From CBDDFV01 sp965227335 (GTDB lineage: Bacteria > Planctomycetota > Phycisphaerae > Phycisphaerales > SM1A02): DNA of 64,000 nt. Under the pieces are notes generated by a model. The model saw only the letters and a program-made list of their open reading frames with translations, was not told the DNA's origin and ran no database searches. The stretch is from assembly GCA_965227335.1 (NCBI GenBank), contig CBDDFV010000009.1, positions 186,001 through 250,000 on the forward strand, given 5' to 3'. This document shows positions 9,701 to 18,700 of this stretch, in pieces. Position 1 is the first letter of the stretch. Each line of letters starts with the position of its first letter. Made by a program: the position numbers and the translations under genes.

Positions 9701-12700
9701 CGTCGAAGACGGCTTTCTCGAGACGGCGTATGCGTACGACGATCTCGGCCGCGTGGCGACGGTCACGGAACACCATCTCGAAGTCGATGTGGATCCCGAC
9801 CGGTCGGAGCGCACGGTCACCCGCTACACGTGGGACAGCGCCGACCGCGTGATCATGATCGAGGTCGGAACGGATGCGGAAGCGGTGGGTAACCTGGCGA
9901 CGGTCGCCTCGTATGTCTACGACGACGGGGATCCGGGCAACGGTCTGCTGACGGAAGCGCGGCTGCATCCGGGCGGCGGGGATGGAGATCGGACGACCCG
10001 CTACATCTACGACGGGCGCGACCGGCTCGTCAAGGTGATCAACGACACGCCGCCGCACGCGTTCTTCGCGTACGACGATCTCGATCGGATGATCAGCCGG
10101 TCCTCGTGCGTTGCGCTGAGCGATGACGACCGCCCGCCATCGCTCGGCGACCGTCTTTCGTACGCCGAGGTCGGCTACGGGCAGCGCGGCCTGGCGTACC
10201 GGGAGCGGATCGCGATCGATCCGTCGTCGTCGTCGCCGGCGTTCCTCGAGACGCACACCTGGCGGGACGCGATGGGACGGGTGGTGGGGCGGTGGGGGCC
10301 GAACGCGGCGGGCGTCAAGGCGACGTACGACGGGCTGGGGCGGCTGGTCGCGGCGTTCATCACGGATCGCGGCGGGGACGGGGCCCCGGGTGACCCGGGC
10401 GCCTACGCGGACGTCCACGATGATGGTCTTCACGCCTCGAATCTCGACGGCGATCGCGTCCTCGAGGAGCATCACGCCCGCTTCATCACCGATGCGTCGG
10501 ACCGGCATGTCGGGATGATTGATCTGGTCACCCGCTGGCGACGGGTGCACGATGCGCCGGATGATCTCGTCGGCCGGTTGTCCGAACTCAGCGGACCGGA
10601 AACAGTGTTCGCCATCGCCGCGTACGGCACGTCGTATTACGACGGCCTCAATCGCGTCGTCGGCGCCGTCCAGTACGGAACGAACCACCCTGACGGGTAT
10701 GTCGCCGGCGGCGCCGCCCCGAGCGTCGATCAGGCCGATCCGCCCGACCACGCGACGCCCGGGGCCGGCGTGACGTTCATCGTCGACCGTGTCGCGTACG
10801 ACGGCGTGGGGCGGGTCGATCACGTCGTCGACACGGCGGGCCGGCGCACGAAGTTCTTCTACGACGATGCGTACCGAACCATCGGCGTGGCGGAGAACTG
10901 GCACGACGCCACGCTCATCGGCTGGGATCCCGCCGACGCCCGCTGGTCCTTCGCCGGCGCGACGGCCGCAGCCCCGGATCAGGATCGGATCACGAGCACC
11001 GTTCTGCGCGGCGACGGCGCCCCGTGGAAACGCATCGCTCATGCGTTCGACGCCGCGGGTCAGTCGACGGATCAGCTCACGGAGTATCTCTACGGCGCTG
11101 CGGTCGGCGACGAGGCGGGATCGCTTCTGAACGCGGATGACGTGCTGACCGGCGTCCGCTATCCCGACGGATCGACCTATGCGGTCGGAGCGAACCGTCT
11201 GGGTGAGATCATCCGGGCCGCGGACCCCAACGGAACAGTGCACGCGTACACGTACGATGCGCTCGGTCGGCTCGTCGCCGACGAGGTGACGGACTTCGGG
11301 CCGGGGGTGGACGATCGGATCCGCAAGATCACCGCCGCCTTCGAGGTGGGCGTGCGTCAGGTGACGATCCGATCGCACGATCAGTTCGGCGTGGCGAACG
11401 CGGTGACCGCGGCGTTCGATCCGCTCGGCGGGCTGGCGACGCTGCACCAGAATCACTTTGACGACACGCTCAACGCGGCGGGGGAGGCCCGGCCGCGCAC
11501 GCGGACGATGTGGGTGACGATGGACACGCAGGCCGCGGATGGCGGCAACCGTCATCGGCCGGCCGCGGTGACCTACCCGAACGGCGCGACGCTCGAGTTC
11601 GTGTACGGGCCGTTCGAGGAGCGAACGTCCGTCGCCGTCAATGACATCGTCTCGCGGCCGCAGGGTCTGCGCTTCGACGGGGCGGACCTTGTCGGATACG
11701 AGTACCTCGGCGTGGGCGGCGCGGCGGTCGTTGATTACGTCGGCCCGGACGTACGTCTGGATCATTCGCTCGCTCACGATGGCGGCCGCGCAACCGGTCG
11801 ATATCCCGCGTTTGACCGCTTCGGACGCGTGGTTCGTCACACGTGGGCGGACGGCGCGCTCACGACGCATCCGACGCTGACCGGTTCGCCGGATCGGCCT
11901 CCGATCGTGGAGCTCGCGTTCTCGTACGACGCCGCCGGCAACCCCGTCTCGCGGATCGACGACCGGCCCGGTGCGGCGACGCCCTTCGACCTGCTGCTCG
12001 GGTACGACGGTCTCGACCGTCTGATCGAAGCGGAGCGCGGCGTCTGGAACGGCGTCGACCTCACGTCCGGTCCCGGGTCCCGGACCTGGTCGTTGGATGC
12101 GCTCGGCAACTGGCTGCAGACGACGATCGACGCCGACGGGGACGGCGACGCCGGTCCCGATGAGACCGACATCGGCGTGTTCAACGCCGCGAACGAACTC
12201 CTGGAGGTCACTCGGGGCGGCGACATCTTCGGCTTCGCGTACGACGAGACGGGGAACCAGACCTCGAAGACGCTGTTCGATGCGTCCGGAGCGCGGCTCG
12301 AGTTCGTGTATGACGCCTGGAACCGACTCGTCCGCGTTGATCGCGTACTCGGCGCGTCGAACGGGACGATCGGCGCGTACGCCTACAACGGACTGATGTG
12401 GCGCACGATCGCGCAGCGCGACGCATCGCCGAACGATGGCGCGGACGCCCTGAACGAGCAGCGGGTGCTGTACTACGACGTCGGCTGGCAGGTGGTCGAG
12501 GAGCATGTCTTCGAGCACTGGTCGCCCGGCGTGTCCGGCGGCGTCGATCGGATGTACCAGAACGTCTGGGGTCTCCGGCACGTCGATGATCTCGTGCTGC
12601 GCCGCGCGGACCTGACGACGGCTCCGGGCTGGGACGAGACGCTGTACGCGCTGACGGATCCGAATTCCTCGGTGACGCATCTGATCGACCCGTCCGGCGT

Positions 12701-13886
12701 CGTGGTCGAGCGGGTGGACTACGGTGCGTACGGTGAAGCGAGGCATCATCCATTCGGCGATGTTGACGGCGACGGCGATCGGGACGGAGTCGATCGATCG
12801 ATCATCCTTGCGATCGCCACGACCGGCGTTCGTCCGCAGATCGGCGGGGTTGACTACCGGGCCGATGCGGACCTCGATCGGGACGGCGATGTGGACGCAA
12901 TCGATGTCGCGATGGTGAGCGAACTCGAGGTCGCCGCCGCGCTGCCCGACGGCGTCCTGTCTTCGCGCGGCAACATCTTCGGATTCTGCGGTTATGTGCG
13001 GGTCGAAACGGCGGGCCTGTATCTCGTGCGATTCCGTCATCTGGATGTGGAAACGGGCCGCTGGCTTCGCCGCGATCCCGCCGGTTACATCGACGGATCG
13101 AATCTGTACGCGTACGTCGGGGCGGCGCCGCTGTTCTCGGTCGATCCCTATGGACTCTGTCGGGCGGGGGCGGGATCAGGATCGGGGATCAGCCGACACG
13201 GCCGTCGCAATCAGGTTGCGCCGGAGTTGCGGCGGGGGATGATCGGGATCAGTGCGCGGCGGGGAATGGACCCGCTTTGGTTTGGGATTGTGATCGATCA
13301 TCCAAAGGCGGTCGGATCTCCCGCGCATCCGCTCTGGACGATCATCATCCTGTCCGACGATCCTCACCATCTCATCCTCGACGGGCTCGGGATGATTCCG
13401 GTGCTCGGTGAGGTGGCGGACGGCATCAACGGCGTGTTGTACCTGGTTGAGGGCCGGCCTGGTCTCGCTGCGTTATCTCTTTCTGCGATGGTCCCGATCG
13501 CGGGGAACTTCGTAACGGCGGGCAAGTTCGGGGCAAGAGTCGGTCGCGTCGGCTCGAAAGTAACGGGCGTCCTCACGCCGCCGTTGCGCCACGTCAACCA
13601 TGGCGATGACGCTACAGCGGGCATCTATGTGTTCCGGGCGGTGTCTGGAAAGTTCTACGTCGGTCAGTCTGGCGACATGGGGCGTCGGCTCGCTGACCAT
13701 GTCCGGGATGGCAGATTGAACGCTGGCGAGGAGGTGATTCGAATCCCCATTGGCGGCGGTCGGCTCGAGCGGGAGATCGCTGAGCAGCGGTTGATCGATA
13801 GACTGGGCGGAATCGATGTGCTTGACAACAGGCGTAATCCGATTGGCAGGAACCGCCGGCATCTGCTCAACGAGGGATCCGAATGA
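6717..13886 (+). CDS. RHS/YD-repeat polymorphic toxin with GIY-YIG nuclease-like C-terminus
   Basis: A secreted giant of 2,389 residues. The ATG at 6717 is chosen because GGAGGG lies six bases upstream and the next ~30 residues form a signal peptide. In order: a Pro/Gly-rich head with five C-x-G-x-x-C-like elements (residues 65-172); an RHS N-terminal module starting N-P-V-D-L-V-H-G-Y; many YD repeats such as Y-D-A-L-G-R and Y-A-Y-D-D-L-G-R; an RHS core with G-R-W-L-R-R-D-P and N-L-Y-A-Y-V that is interrupted by a dockerin-like insert; and a 242-residue variable tail after V-D-P-Y-G-L. The tail has a hydrophobic pre-toxin segment (I-P-V-L-G-E-V-A-D) and then GIY at tail residue 155, with Y-V-G-Q-S and a later L-E-R-E-I-A-E-Q, fitting a GIY-YIG endonuclease. 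RHS shells commonly encapsulate and deliver C-terminal toxins. The next gene overlaps it by ATGA. Confidence 0.85.
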   Translation: MPTTTTFRMGGWCTVTMLALGGATGAALAVDATPTPPPDGLPEYVPVREFRMPAPDAYAPPLVWCVGCAGVPIWPHGGMEKIERGDGLDHCAGPGCPTLLQPLRPSPPPPNPGGGEPHCAGVGCPEFSDLTPPLAPPGGADACMGLNCGRPPLLPPIGSGDGGEEICLGLDCGSPLPGPPAAPVQDPGPPSMCDGVSGPGPGGPNFTPNPVDLVHGYKVEAAADLVVPLPGRDFVLTRAYSSYRTTIGNGLLGEAGVGWGLNVTQTLSVLEPSCGGTVLGLTTPAGSVLYFFGGPTTWTSTGADDQTITIGPAITIDGVPFETYVVTTPGAWTAWYSRHDVGGVVARGRALRVEDVHGHRRDFHWSGGDLMRVALLDASGVSIGDVEFTWVPDGAPGEGRLGQARVIAAGEAAPLQRVTYTYFDPAVHDPAVGRPGDLVQVVTEVRVDRDSDGGLDSPDTPIYFPRYTHYRYHTEYGGDGGPGDADDDGVFGEGGPDHTLKMVIAPAQIEAAARAADTPIDTHAATLLTRPDGGDADDGGGDLRVADLAAKVIAHYSSQTRTVKWQILRHGCGCAGGGGGETRLSYAVVKSGANGAFYDYRSLRIEKAVGSGDDWSPYRTTIYDSRLRLVEVACNGQIIDVPMYQLENAAVSVDADANAWWVTHFDYQRPGFAIQDPYPWAVHTPAATASYAPALNLQTPPTYVAKPDRGAIHTYAYQNDRLTEVRVQSGLAGAPALVRRYVWGAGTPQRPHLLRRVEHVWDESAGEDGRQTTEYDYGFYNGDAIRWIEASHEADRPAENGPGGGLQTYTLYDAGGRPHWMRGPDGVLVHREFDPRCGAVIREVYNAAPTPELDALTEDTPGDWSGRYADGGSLEYMRTYDALGREITRTSPGGITRHTVRELRADPLHPGGVFLTVVQLPPVNEGDPAAPAVVTWSNAAGQIVRMSDFSLASAADGAYAALRDYPFELDQEVARVTHERNAGGQLEAVRRWTRLVEDGFLETAYAYDDLGRVATVTEHHLEVDVDPDRSERTVTRYTWDSADRVIMIEVGTDAEAVGNLATVASYVYDDGDPGNGLLTEARLHPGGGDGDRTTRYIYDGRDRLVKVINDTPPHAFFAYDDLDRMISRSSCVALSDDDRPPSLGDRLSYAEVGYGQRGLAYRERIAIDPSSSSPAFLETHTWRDAMGRVVGRWGPNAAGVKATYDGLGRLVAAFITDRGGDGAPGDPGAYADVHDDGLHASNLDGDRVLEEHHARFITDASDRHVGMIDLVTRWRRVHDAPDDLVGRLSELSGPETVFAIAAYGTSYYDGLNRVVGAVQYGTNHPDGYVAGGAAPSVDQADPPDHATPGAGVTFIVDRVAYDGVGRVDHVVDTAGRRTKFFYDDAYRTIGVAENWHDATLIGWDPADARWSFAGATAAAPDQDRITSTVLRGDGAPWKRIAHAFDAAGQSTDQLTEYLYGAAVGDEAGSLLNADDVLTGVRYPDGSTYAVGANRLGEIIRAADPNGTVHAYTYDALGRLVADEVTDFGPGVDDRIRKITAAFEVGVRQVTIRSHDQFGVANAVTAAFDPLGGLATLHQNHFDDTLNAAGEARPRTRTMWVTMDTQAADGGNRHRPAAVTYPNGATLEFVYGPFEERTSVAVNDIVSRPQGLRFDGADLVGYEYLGVGGAAVVDYVGPDVRLDHSLAHDGGRATGRYPAFDRFGRVVRHTWADGALTTHPTLTGSPDRPPIVELAFSYDAAGNPVSRIDDRPGAATPFDLLLGYDGLDRLIEAERGVWNGVDLTSGPGSRTWSLDALGNWLQTTIDADGDGDAGPDETDIGVFNAANELLEVTRGGDIFGFAYDETGNQTSKTLFDASGARLEFVYDAWNRLVRVDRVLGASNGTIGAYAYNGLMWRTIAQRDASPNDGADALNEQRVLYYDVGWQVVEEHVFEHWSPGVSGGVDRMYQNVWGLRHVDDLVLRRADLTTAPGWDETLYALTDPNSSVTHLIDPSGVVVERVDYGAYGEARHHPFGDVDGDGDRDGVDRSIILAIATTGVRPQIGGVDYRADADLDRDGDVDAIDVAMVSELEVAAALPDGVLSSRGNIFGFCGYVRVETAGLYLVRFRHLDVETGRWLRRDPAGYIDGSNLYAYVGAAPLFSVDPYGLCRAGAGSGSGISRHGRRNQVAPELRRGMIGISARRGMDPLWFGIVIDHPKAVGSPAHPLWTIIILSDDPHHLILDGLGMIPVLGEVADGINGVLYLVEGRPGLAALSLSAMVPIAGNFVTAGKFGARVGRVGSKVTGVLTPPLRHVNHGDDATAGIYVFRAVSGKFYVGQSGDMGRRLADHVRDGRLNAGEEVIRIPIGGGRLEREIAEQRLIDRLGGIDVLDNRRNPIGRNRRHLLNEGSE
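6909..7232 (+). repeat. Five-fold cysteine-pair repeat in the head of the RHS protein
   Basis: Within the encoded protein, paired cysteines recur at residues 65-68 (CVGC), 91-96 (CAGPGC), 119-124 (CAGVGC), 143-148 (CMGLNC) and 167-172 (CLGLDC). They are separated by proline-rich linkers such as P-S-P-P-P-P-N-P-G-G-G. The last three units are spaced exactly 24 residues apart. The element is diverged at the DNA level and is a protein repeat rather than a DNA repeat. No known domain recognised. Confidence 0.7.
12759..12926 (+). other. Dockerin-like calcium-binding insert inside the RHS core
   Basis: The canonical RHS core sequence D-Y-G-A-Y-G-E is followed by two EF-hand-like loops, DVDGDGDRDGVDRS and DLDRDGDVDAIDVA, about 36 residues apart. 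The core then resumes with a G-F-C-G-Y-V-R-V-E-T-A-G-L-Y-L-V-R-F-R segment. RHS cores normally run directly from the DPYG-type hairpin to the G-x-x-x-D-x-E-T-G-L-Y motif, so this is an insertion of about 55 residues. Confidence 0.65.
13620..13850 (+). other. GIY-YIG nuclease-like toxin domain
   Basis: Encodes A-G-I-Y-V-F-R-A then K-F-Y-V-G-Q-S-G-D-M-G-R-R-L-A-D-H, the two-strand core and following helix of GIY-YIG nucleases. The arginine (G-R-R-L) and a later glutamate in L-E-R-E-I-A-E-Q-R-L are placed as expected for the catalytic Arg and Glu. The end, N-R-R-N-P-I-G, resembles the NxxNPIG close of several bacterial toxin GIY-YIG domains. Confidence 0.72.
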
Positions 13887-14746
13887 CCGACTCCAACTGG
13901 ATCGAACATCAGGGGCCGGACGGGCGATGCATCCGCATGACCGCTTCCTGGTCCGACGCGTTCATTCCTGATCTGCAGGGGGTCGCCGAACTGGAGTTGA
14001 ACTATGCCGACGGGTGGTCATGCGAAGACTATTCCTTCCTCGACAGGTTTCCCGATCTGCGGGTCCTGCGAATCACCGACTGGACAACCGACCGGGTCTG
14101 CGGCCTGGACGGGCTGCAGTCGCTTCGCGAGTTGAAGTTGTTCACGTACTGTCGGTCGACCATCCCATTCGACCGACTGCCGAAGCTCACGACGTGCAGC
14201 TTTGAATGGCGGCCCGCCGGCGCATCGGTGTTGGACCATGGGGGTCTGCGGACGCTGTTCATCAATCAATGTCCGGCTCGGACGTTCGAGCCGTTTCGCA
14301 GGATGTCGAGCCTCGAGCGATTGACGCTCGCGAGTCCGCAGCTCGAATCGCTGGCCGGGCTCGGCGATCTGAAACTCGGGTTCCTCGCGATCGAACGGGC
14401 CCGCCGACTGAAGTCACTGGAAGGCGTGGAAGCGGCTCATCAGCTCCGCGAACTCGAGATCAACGGGTGCCGGGGAGTTCGGAGCCTCACCCCGCTCGCG
14501 GCCCTCGCCGGGCTCCGCCGCCTCCAACTCCGTGACAACGGCGATATCGAGTCTCTCGCGCCGCTGTCCGGCCTGACGGATCTGGAGCGTCTCCTCTTCA
14601 CGGAGTCGACAGACATCGTGGACGGTGATCTCAGCGTGCTCCTGCGATTGCCGCGACTCCGACACGTCGCGTTCCGAGATCGACCGACATACTCACACAC
14701 CCGGACTGACATTGCCCGCGTGCAGGGCGGCGACGCGGGGGCGTGA
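13883..14746 (+). CDS. Leucine-rich-repeat protein, candidate immunity protein for the RHS toxin
   Basis: A 287-residue protein without a signal peptide, so predicted cytoplasmic. From about residue 35 it is built of irregular leucine-rich repeats with L-x-x-L-x-L cores, for example SLRELKLFTY, GLRTLFINQC, QLRELEINGC and GLRRLQLRDN. Its ATG overlaps the stop of the RHS toxin gene (ATGA, 13883-13886), so the two are almost certainly co-translated. In polymorphic toxin systems the gene directly after the toxin usually encodes the specific immunity protein, and repeat scaffolds including LRRs are used for this. No catalytic motif is visible. The immunity role is inferred from position and architecture. 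Confidence 0.72.
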   Translation: MTDSNWIEHQGPDGRCIRMTASWSDAFIPDLQGVAELELNYADGWSCEDYSFLDRFPDLRVLRITDWTTDRVCGLDGLQSLRELKLFTYCRSTIPFDRLPKLTTCSFEWRPAGASVLDHGGLRTLFINQCPARTFEPFRRMSSLERLTLASPQLESLAGLGDLKLGFLAIERARRLKSLEGVEAAHQLRELEINGCRGVRSLTPLAALAGLRRLQLRDNGDIESLAPLSGLTDLERLLFTESTDIVDGDLSVLLRLPRLRHVAFRDRPTYSHTRTDIARVQGGDAGA

Positions 14747-14847
14747 AGGAAGCGTCTCGTCCGGGCGATGTTTGAACCCGGCGAGGAGAGCCGCCGGCTG
14801 ACGCGGCGCGGCGAGATCATGCGAAGGTCGGTCTGGGGCGTTGCGAT

Positions 14848-15480
14848 ATGGCGGCCATGAAGATCTGGAAACTCCATAGCCCCGTGTCGCAGACGTACGC
14901 GATCGCGACCCGGGTGGGCGGGACCTGGCAGGGCGACGAGTACGAGGAACGATGGGGCGTTCTGGAAATCGAGTGGGAACGGGGCAGCGGCCCTCTCTCT
15001 GATTTCGTCTGGCCGGGAGTCGCTTCCGAGATCGCGGTGTCGGAACGCGTCGGCCGCGCAATCGTCGATCATGCCGTGGACGGCGTGGAACTGCGGCCGG
15101 TTCGGGAGCGCAACGCCCGACCGCGCGGCAACCCGACCGCCGACGAGGCCCCGTTGTCAGATCTATGGGTCACGCAATGGACCGCGATGGACCGCGCGGC
15201 GTCGACGTTCCAGACCGAGCCTCGGAGCGACGGCGGCATATGCGTGATCCCGACCGGCGTCGAAGACAAGAGGAGCCGATGGGATCCCGAGACCAGGAGC
15301 CTGATCATGACGCATCGGCCGCGCGAGCCGGGCAAGGGGATCATGGTTCACGATGTGGCGGGGGTGTTCCGAATTCAGGAGTTCCCCGCGTGGATCTTCT
15401 GCACTGACTCGGTCAGGCAGTTGATCGAGCACGCGTCGTTCACCAATGTGGCCTTTCTGGAGATGGGGGATGTCGTCTGA
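14848..15480 (+). CDS. Hypothetical protein, possible second immunity protein (Imm11/DUF1629-like end)
   Basis: A 210-residue soluble protein lying 101 bases after the LRR gene on the same strand. The C-terminal ~45 residues, G-V-F-R-I-Q-E-F-P-A-W-I-F-C-T-D-S-V-R-Q-L-I-E followed by T-N-V-A-F-L-E-M, resemble the closing motif of the Imm11/DUF1629 class of immunity proteins, in which a strand is followed by a helix and then G-V-x-F-x-x-V. The N-terminal part (I-W-K-L-H-S and later W-G-V-L-E-I-E-W) is not recognised. An alternative ATG lies nine bases inside. The family assignment is tentative and rests on remembered patterns. Context after an RHS toxin supports an immunity role, either for the same toxin or as a leftover from a previous one. 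Confidence 0.6.
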   Translation: MAAMKIWKLHSPVSQTYAIATRVGGTWQGDEYEERWGVLEIEWERGSGPLSDFVWPGVASEIAVSERVGRAIVDHAVDGVELRPVRERNARPRGNPTADEAPLSDLWVTQWTAMDRAASTFQTEPRSDGGICVIPTGVEDKRSRWDPETRSLIMTHRPREPGKGIMVHDVAGVFRIQEFPAWIFCTDSVRQLIEHASFTNVAFLEMGDVV

Positions 15481-15677
15481 GGAGCGCGACCGGGAAACGC
15501 ACGGCGGCTCGTCGGCCGTTCGTCGGGGCCGGTGACGGTCGATTCCCTCCCGGATACCGTCGTCCATGACCGTCGTCGGTCGGGGCGGCACGGTAGGGCT
15601 GCCGCGTGTCGATTGGGCGCCCCCGCCCCCCTCCGTGCTCCGGCGTGAATCGGCGCCGATCGATCGCGAGGTCCCCG

Positions 15678-15683
15678 TATACT
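15678..15683 (+). promoter_or_regulatory. Possible -10 element TATACT upstream of the DUF1800 gene
   Basis: TATACT occurs 34 bases before the chosen ATG in an otherwise very GC-rich 237-base gap. No good -35 hexamer is visible at 17 bases spacing, so support is limited to this one hexamer. Confidence 0.33.
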
Positions 15684-15717
15684 GATGTTGTTCGATCCTC
15701 GCGGCGGAGGTGCGTCG

Positions 15718-18700
15718 ATGATCCATCGCCTGTTTGTTGTTCTCGTGGCCGGTGTACTGAACGGACTGACCGTCGCGGGGGATGGGGGCGCGTCGTCTTC
15801 GACGGCGACCGGCGTCGGGTCGTCAGCGGGGGATCGGTCGTCGATCGTCGTTCCGTCTCGCACCGTGGCGGAAGTTGGTCGGACACGCGTCATCGCGTTC
15901 GAGATCGATCCGGACGGGGAGGATCGCACCTTCGAGTCGCACGTGGCGGATTCGTCCGTCCTGTCTGTCGCCCGGACCGCGGCGGTGCTGGCCGATGAGT
16001 CCGTCGGGTTCGTTCGTGTGCGCGGCGAGTCGGTTGGCGAAACGATGCTCACGATCGGCGACGCCGCGCTCGTCGTGGAGGTCGTCCCTGTGCGCGCGCC
16101 GGACGCCGCTCGTCACCGTCCCCGGATCGTCGGTCCGGGAGTCGGCGCCGTCGTATGGGACGGCGTGACGGTCGGTGTCGAGATGCGTCTTGACCCGTCC
16201 GCGCTGGCCGAAGGCGTCATGGACGAAAAGGTCGAACTGGCGCTCGCGCTGAGCGTGGGGGGGACGCTGGAGCCGGATGCCGCGCAGGTCGTCGGGCCGC
16301 ACCTGATCGCATCCTTCACGATTGATCTCGACGAGGTCCCGGTCGGTCCGCTCACGCTGACGCCGTTGGCCTGGCGGGCGGATGGACTCGAGGAAGCGGG
16401 CGCGGGCGTGACGGTGCGCGTCGTACGTCCCGGCGAGGATCTGCTCGCGATGGAGGCCGAAGCGTCCTTTGAGATCGAACGCCCGCAGCGTTTCGCGGAT
16501 GACCGGCTGATGATCGGGCGCGACCGCCGCGCATCTGGCGGGGCGTACTTCAGCAACGCCGCGTCGCTCCCCGCGGTCTGCGTGCCGGTGGACGTTGAGG
16601 AGCCGGGGTGGTACCAGATGATGGCGATTGCGTCGGGCAGTCGCGCGGCGGGCGCGCCGCCGACGATCGCGCTGTTCGTGGATGGCCAGCAGGAGCCGGT
16701 GACCAACGGTCGGCTCGTCGCGGACGACTGGCATCGCGTCGCGGTCGGTCGGCCGATCCGGCTCGAAGCGGGCCGGCGGATTCTCACGCCGTACTTCGCC
16801 AACGATTTCTACGTGCCGCAGAAGGTCGACCGCAATCTGCGTCTCGACCGCCTTGAGATCGCGCGGGTCGATGTCGGCGCCGGGGCGGGCGACGGGGCGG
16901 CGTCGGGCGGGATGATGGGCATGGCCGGCGGCGCGATGAACGCGGCGGGCGAGGGGGGCGGGATGATGGGTATGGCGGGCGGCGGTATGGCGGGCGCCTC
17001 GGACGGACCGTTCGCGCCGGCGCGCGCGCCGCTGCGGATCGCCTTCATGCAGCCGCTCGACGGTCTCCCCGCGGCGGGTCCGCTCGAGGTGCGCGGCATG
17101 TGCTGGGCGGCCGGCGTCGATCCGCGACAGTCGCCCCTGGGTACGCCGCTCGTCGCGCTGGAAGTCAACGGCGAGACCGTGTCTGAGCAGCGAGCGATGG
17201 CGCCTCGCTTCCGCATCGACGGCGCGCACTGGCGGCGCGGCGAGAACACCGTCCGGATGATTGCGCGGCTTGCGTCAGGCGCCGAAGCGTCGACGCCGCT
17301 GCAGCGAATCACGTTTCCCGACTTCGACCCGCCCGCGCGACAACCCGTGCGGATGGAACGGTACACCGTGCATCACGAGGGGTGGGACGCATCGCTCCGC
17401 GATCATCTGACGAGCGAGCGCGGACCGCAGGAACGCTTCGCCGCGCGATTCAATTCGAACACGACAGTGGCGCTTGACCTGCCCGATGATCTGGACGGGT
17501 CGTTTGCGGTGTTCGTCGAGACCCTGGGCGAGCACTTCCAGGGCCCGCCTGTGGGCGAGATCAGATTGCGGACGGAGCGCGGCGTGGACGTCATCGGCAC
17601 GTACGATGCGCCGACATGGTGGAACACGCGTCCGGTCGGCGAGGTCGACCTCCCGCCGGGACCAAAGCAGCTCGAATTCGCGTTCACCAACGACAAGTAC
17701 GAAGCGAATCGCGGCGATCGAAACCTCTGGTTGCAGGCGATTCTGCTGCGCGAGCGGATCGCGCGGGACGATCGCGCGGCGCCGATCGCGACGATCCGCT
17801 ACCCGACCAACGACCAGGTCGTGTTCATGGCGGACGCCATCGTGCTGGATCTCGCGGACGACGTCGTGATCGAAGGGTTCGAGGTGCTCCTCGACGATGT
17901 GCCGATCGGGCTCGGACAGTCGGTGCGCAATCTGGCCGGCCGGGTGTACCTTCCGCTCGCGGCCCGGACACTGACGCCCGGCGGGCACGAGATTCGCGTG
18001 CGGGCCCGGGATTCATCCGGACACGTCGGCGTGTCGGAGCCGGTGCGAATCCACGTCGCCGCGGACGCCCCGGAGACGCCCACCGCCTTCGCCCGCACGA
18101 TGCACGTGCTGAATCGATTCGGCTACGGGCCTGATCCGCGGGCCGCGTCGGACGCGTTGATCAGCGGCGTGGATGCGTGGCTCGAAGCGCAGTTCGCGGC
18201 GGATCTCGACGAGCCGTGGGAGCACGCCGCGATCGGGCTCTCGCTCGTGCGGTTCGCCAACGGCGGCAACCCGTACGAGGCGGCGCGGCGGGTCATCGAC
18301 CACGGGCTGCGGACGCGATATCCCGCCCGGCTGCGGTTCGTGCTCTGGGCGGAGAATCACTTCTCGACCTGGATTCGGAAGGCGGAGGCGGATCGAAAAT
18401 GGGCGGAGCACCGGCGCTTCGTCGACCTTGGCGTCGCGCCGTTCGGCGACCTCCTGCGAGCGTCGGCGGAGAGCCCGGCGATGCTGCGGTATCTCGATCA
18501 GGATCAGAGTTTCGTGGGTCGTCTGAACGAGAACTACGCGCGGGAGATCATGGAGTTGCACACGCTGGGGGTGGACGGGCGGTACGACCAGTCGGATGTG
18601 ACCAGCCTCGCCGCGCTGTTGACCGGGTGGACGGCGACGCAGGAGGGCGACGGCGGGGGGGCGGGTCGGCTCGCGCGGGTGTTCACGCCGCGCTTCGATC

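Noticed and set aside
9573..13040. Open minus-strand frame of over 1,100 codons antisense to the RHS gene
   Set aside because: Arg/Val/His-rich translation without domains. It mirrors the GC-rich RHS coding strand, where stops are rare on the other strand.
13736..13746. GATTCGAATCC resembling a tRNA T-loop
   Set aside because: It lies inside the GIY-YIG coding region and no acceptor or anticodon stems can be formed around it.
16905..16985. Short tandem repeats as a CRISPR array
   Set aside because: Only two copies, in frame inside a gene and without unique spacers; it encodes a Gly/Met linker.
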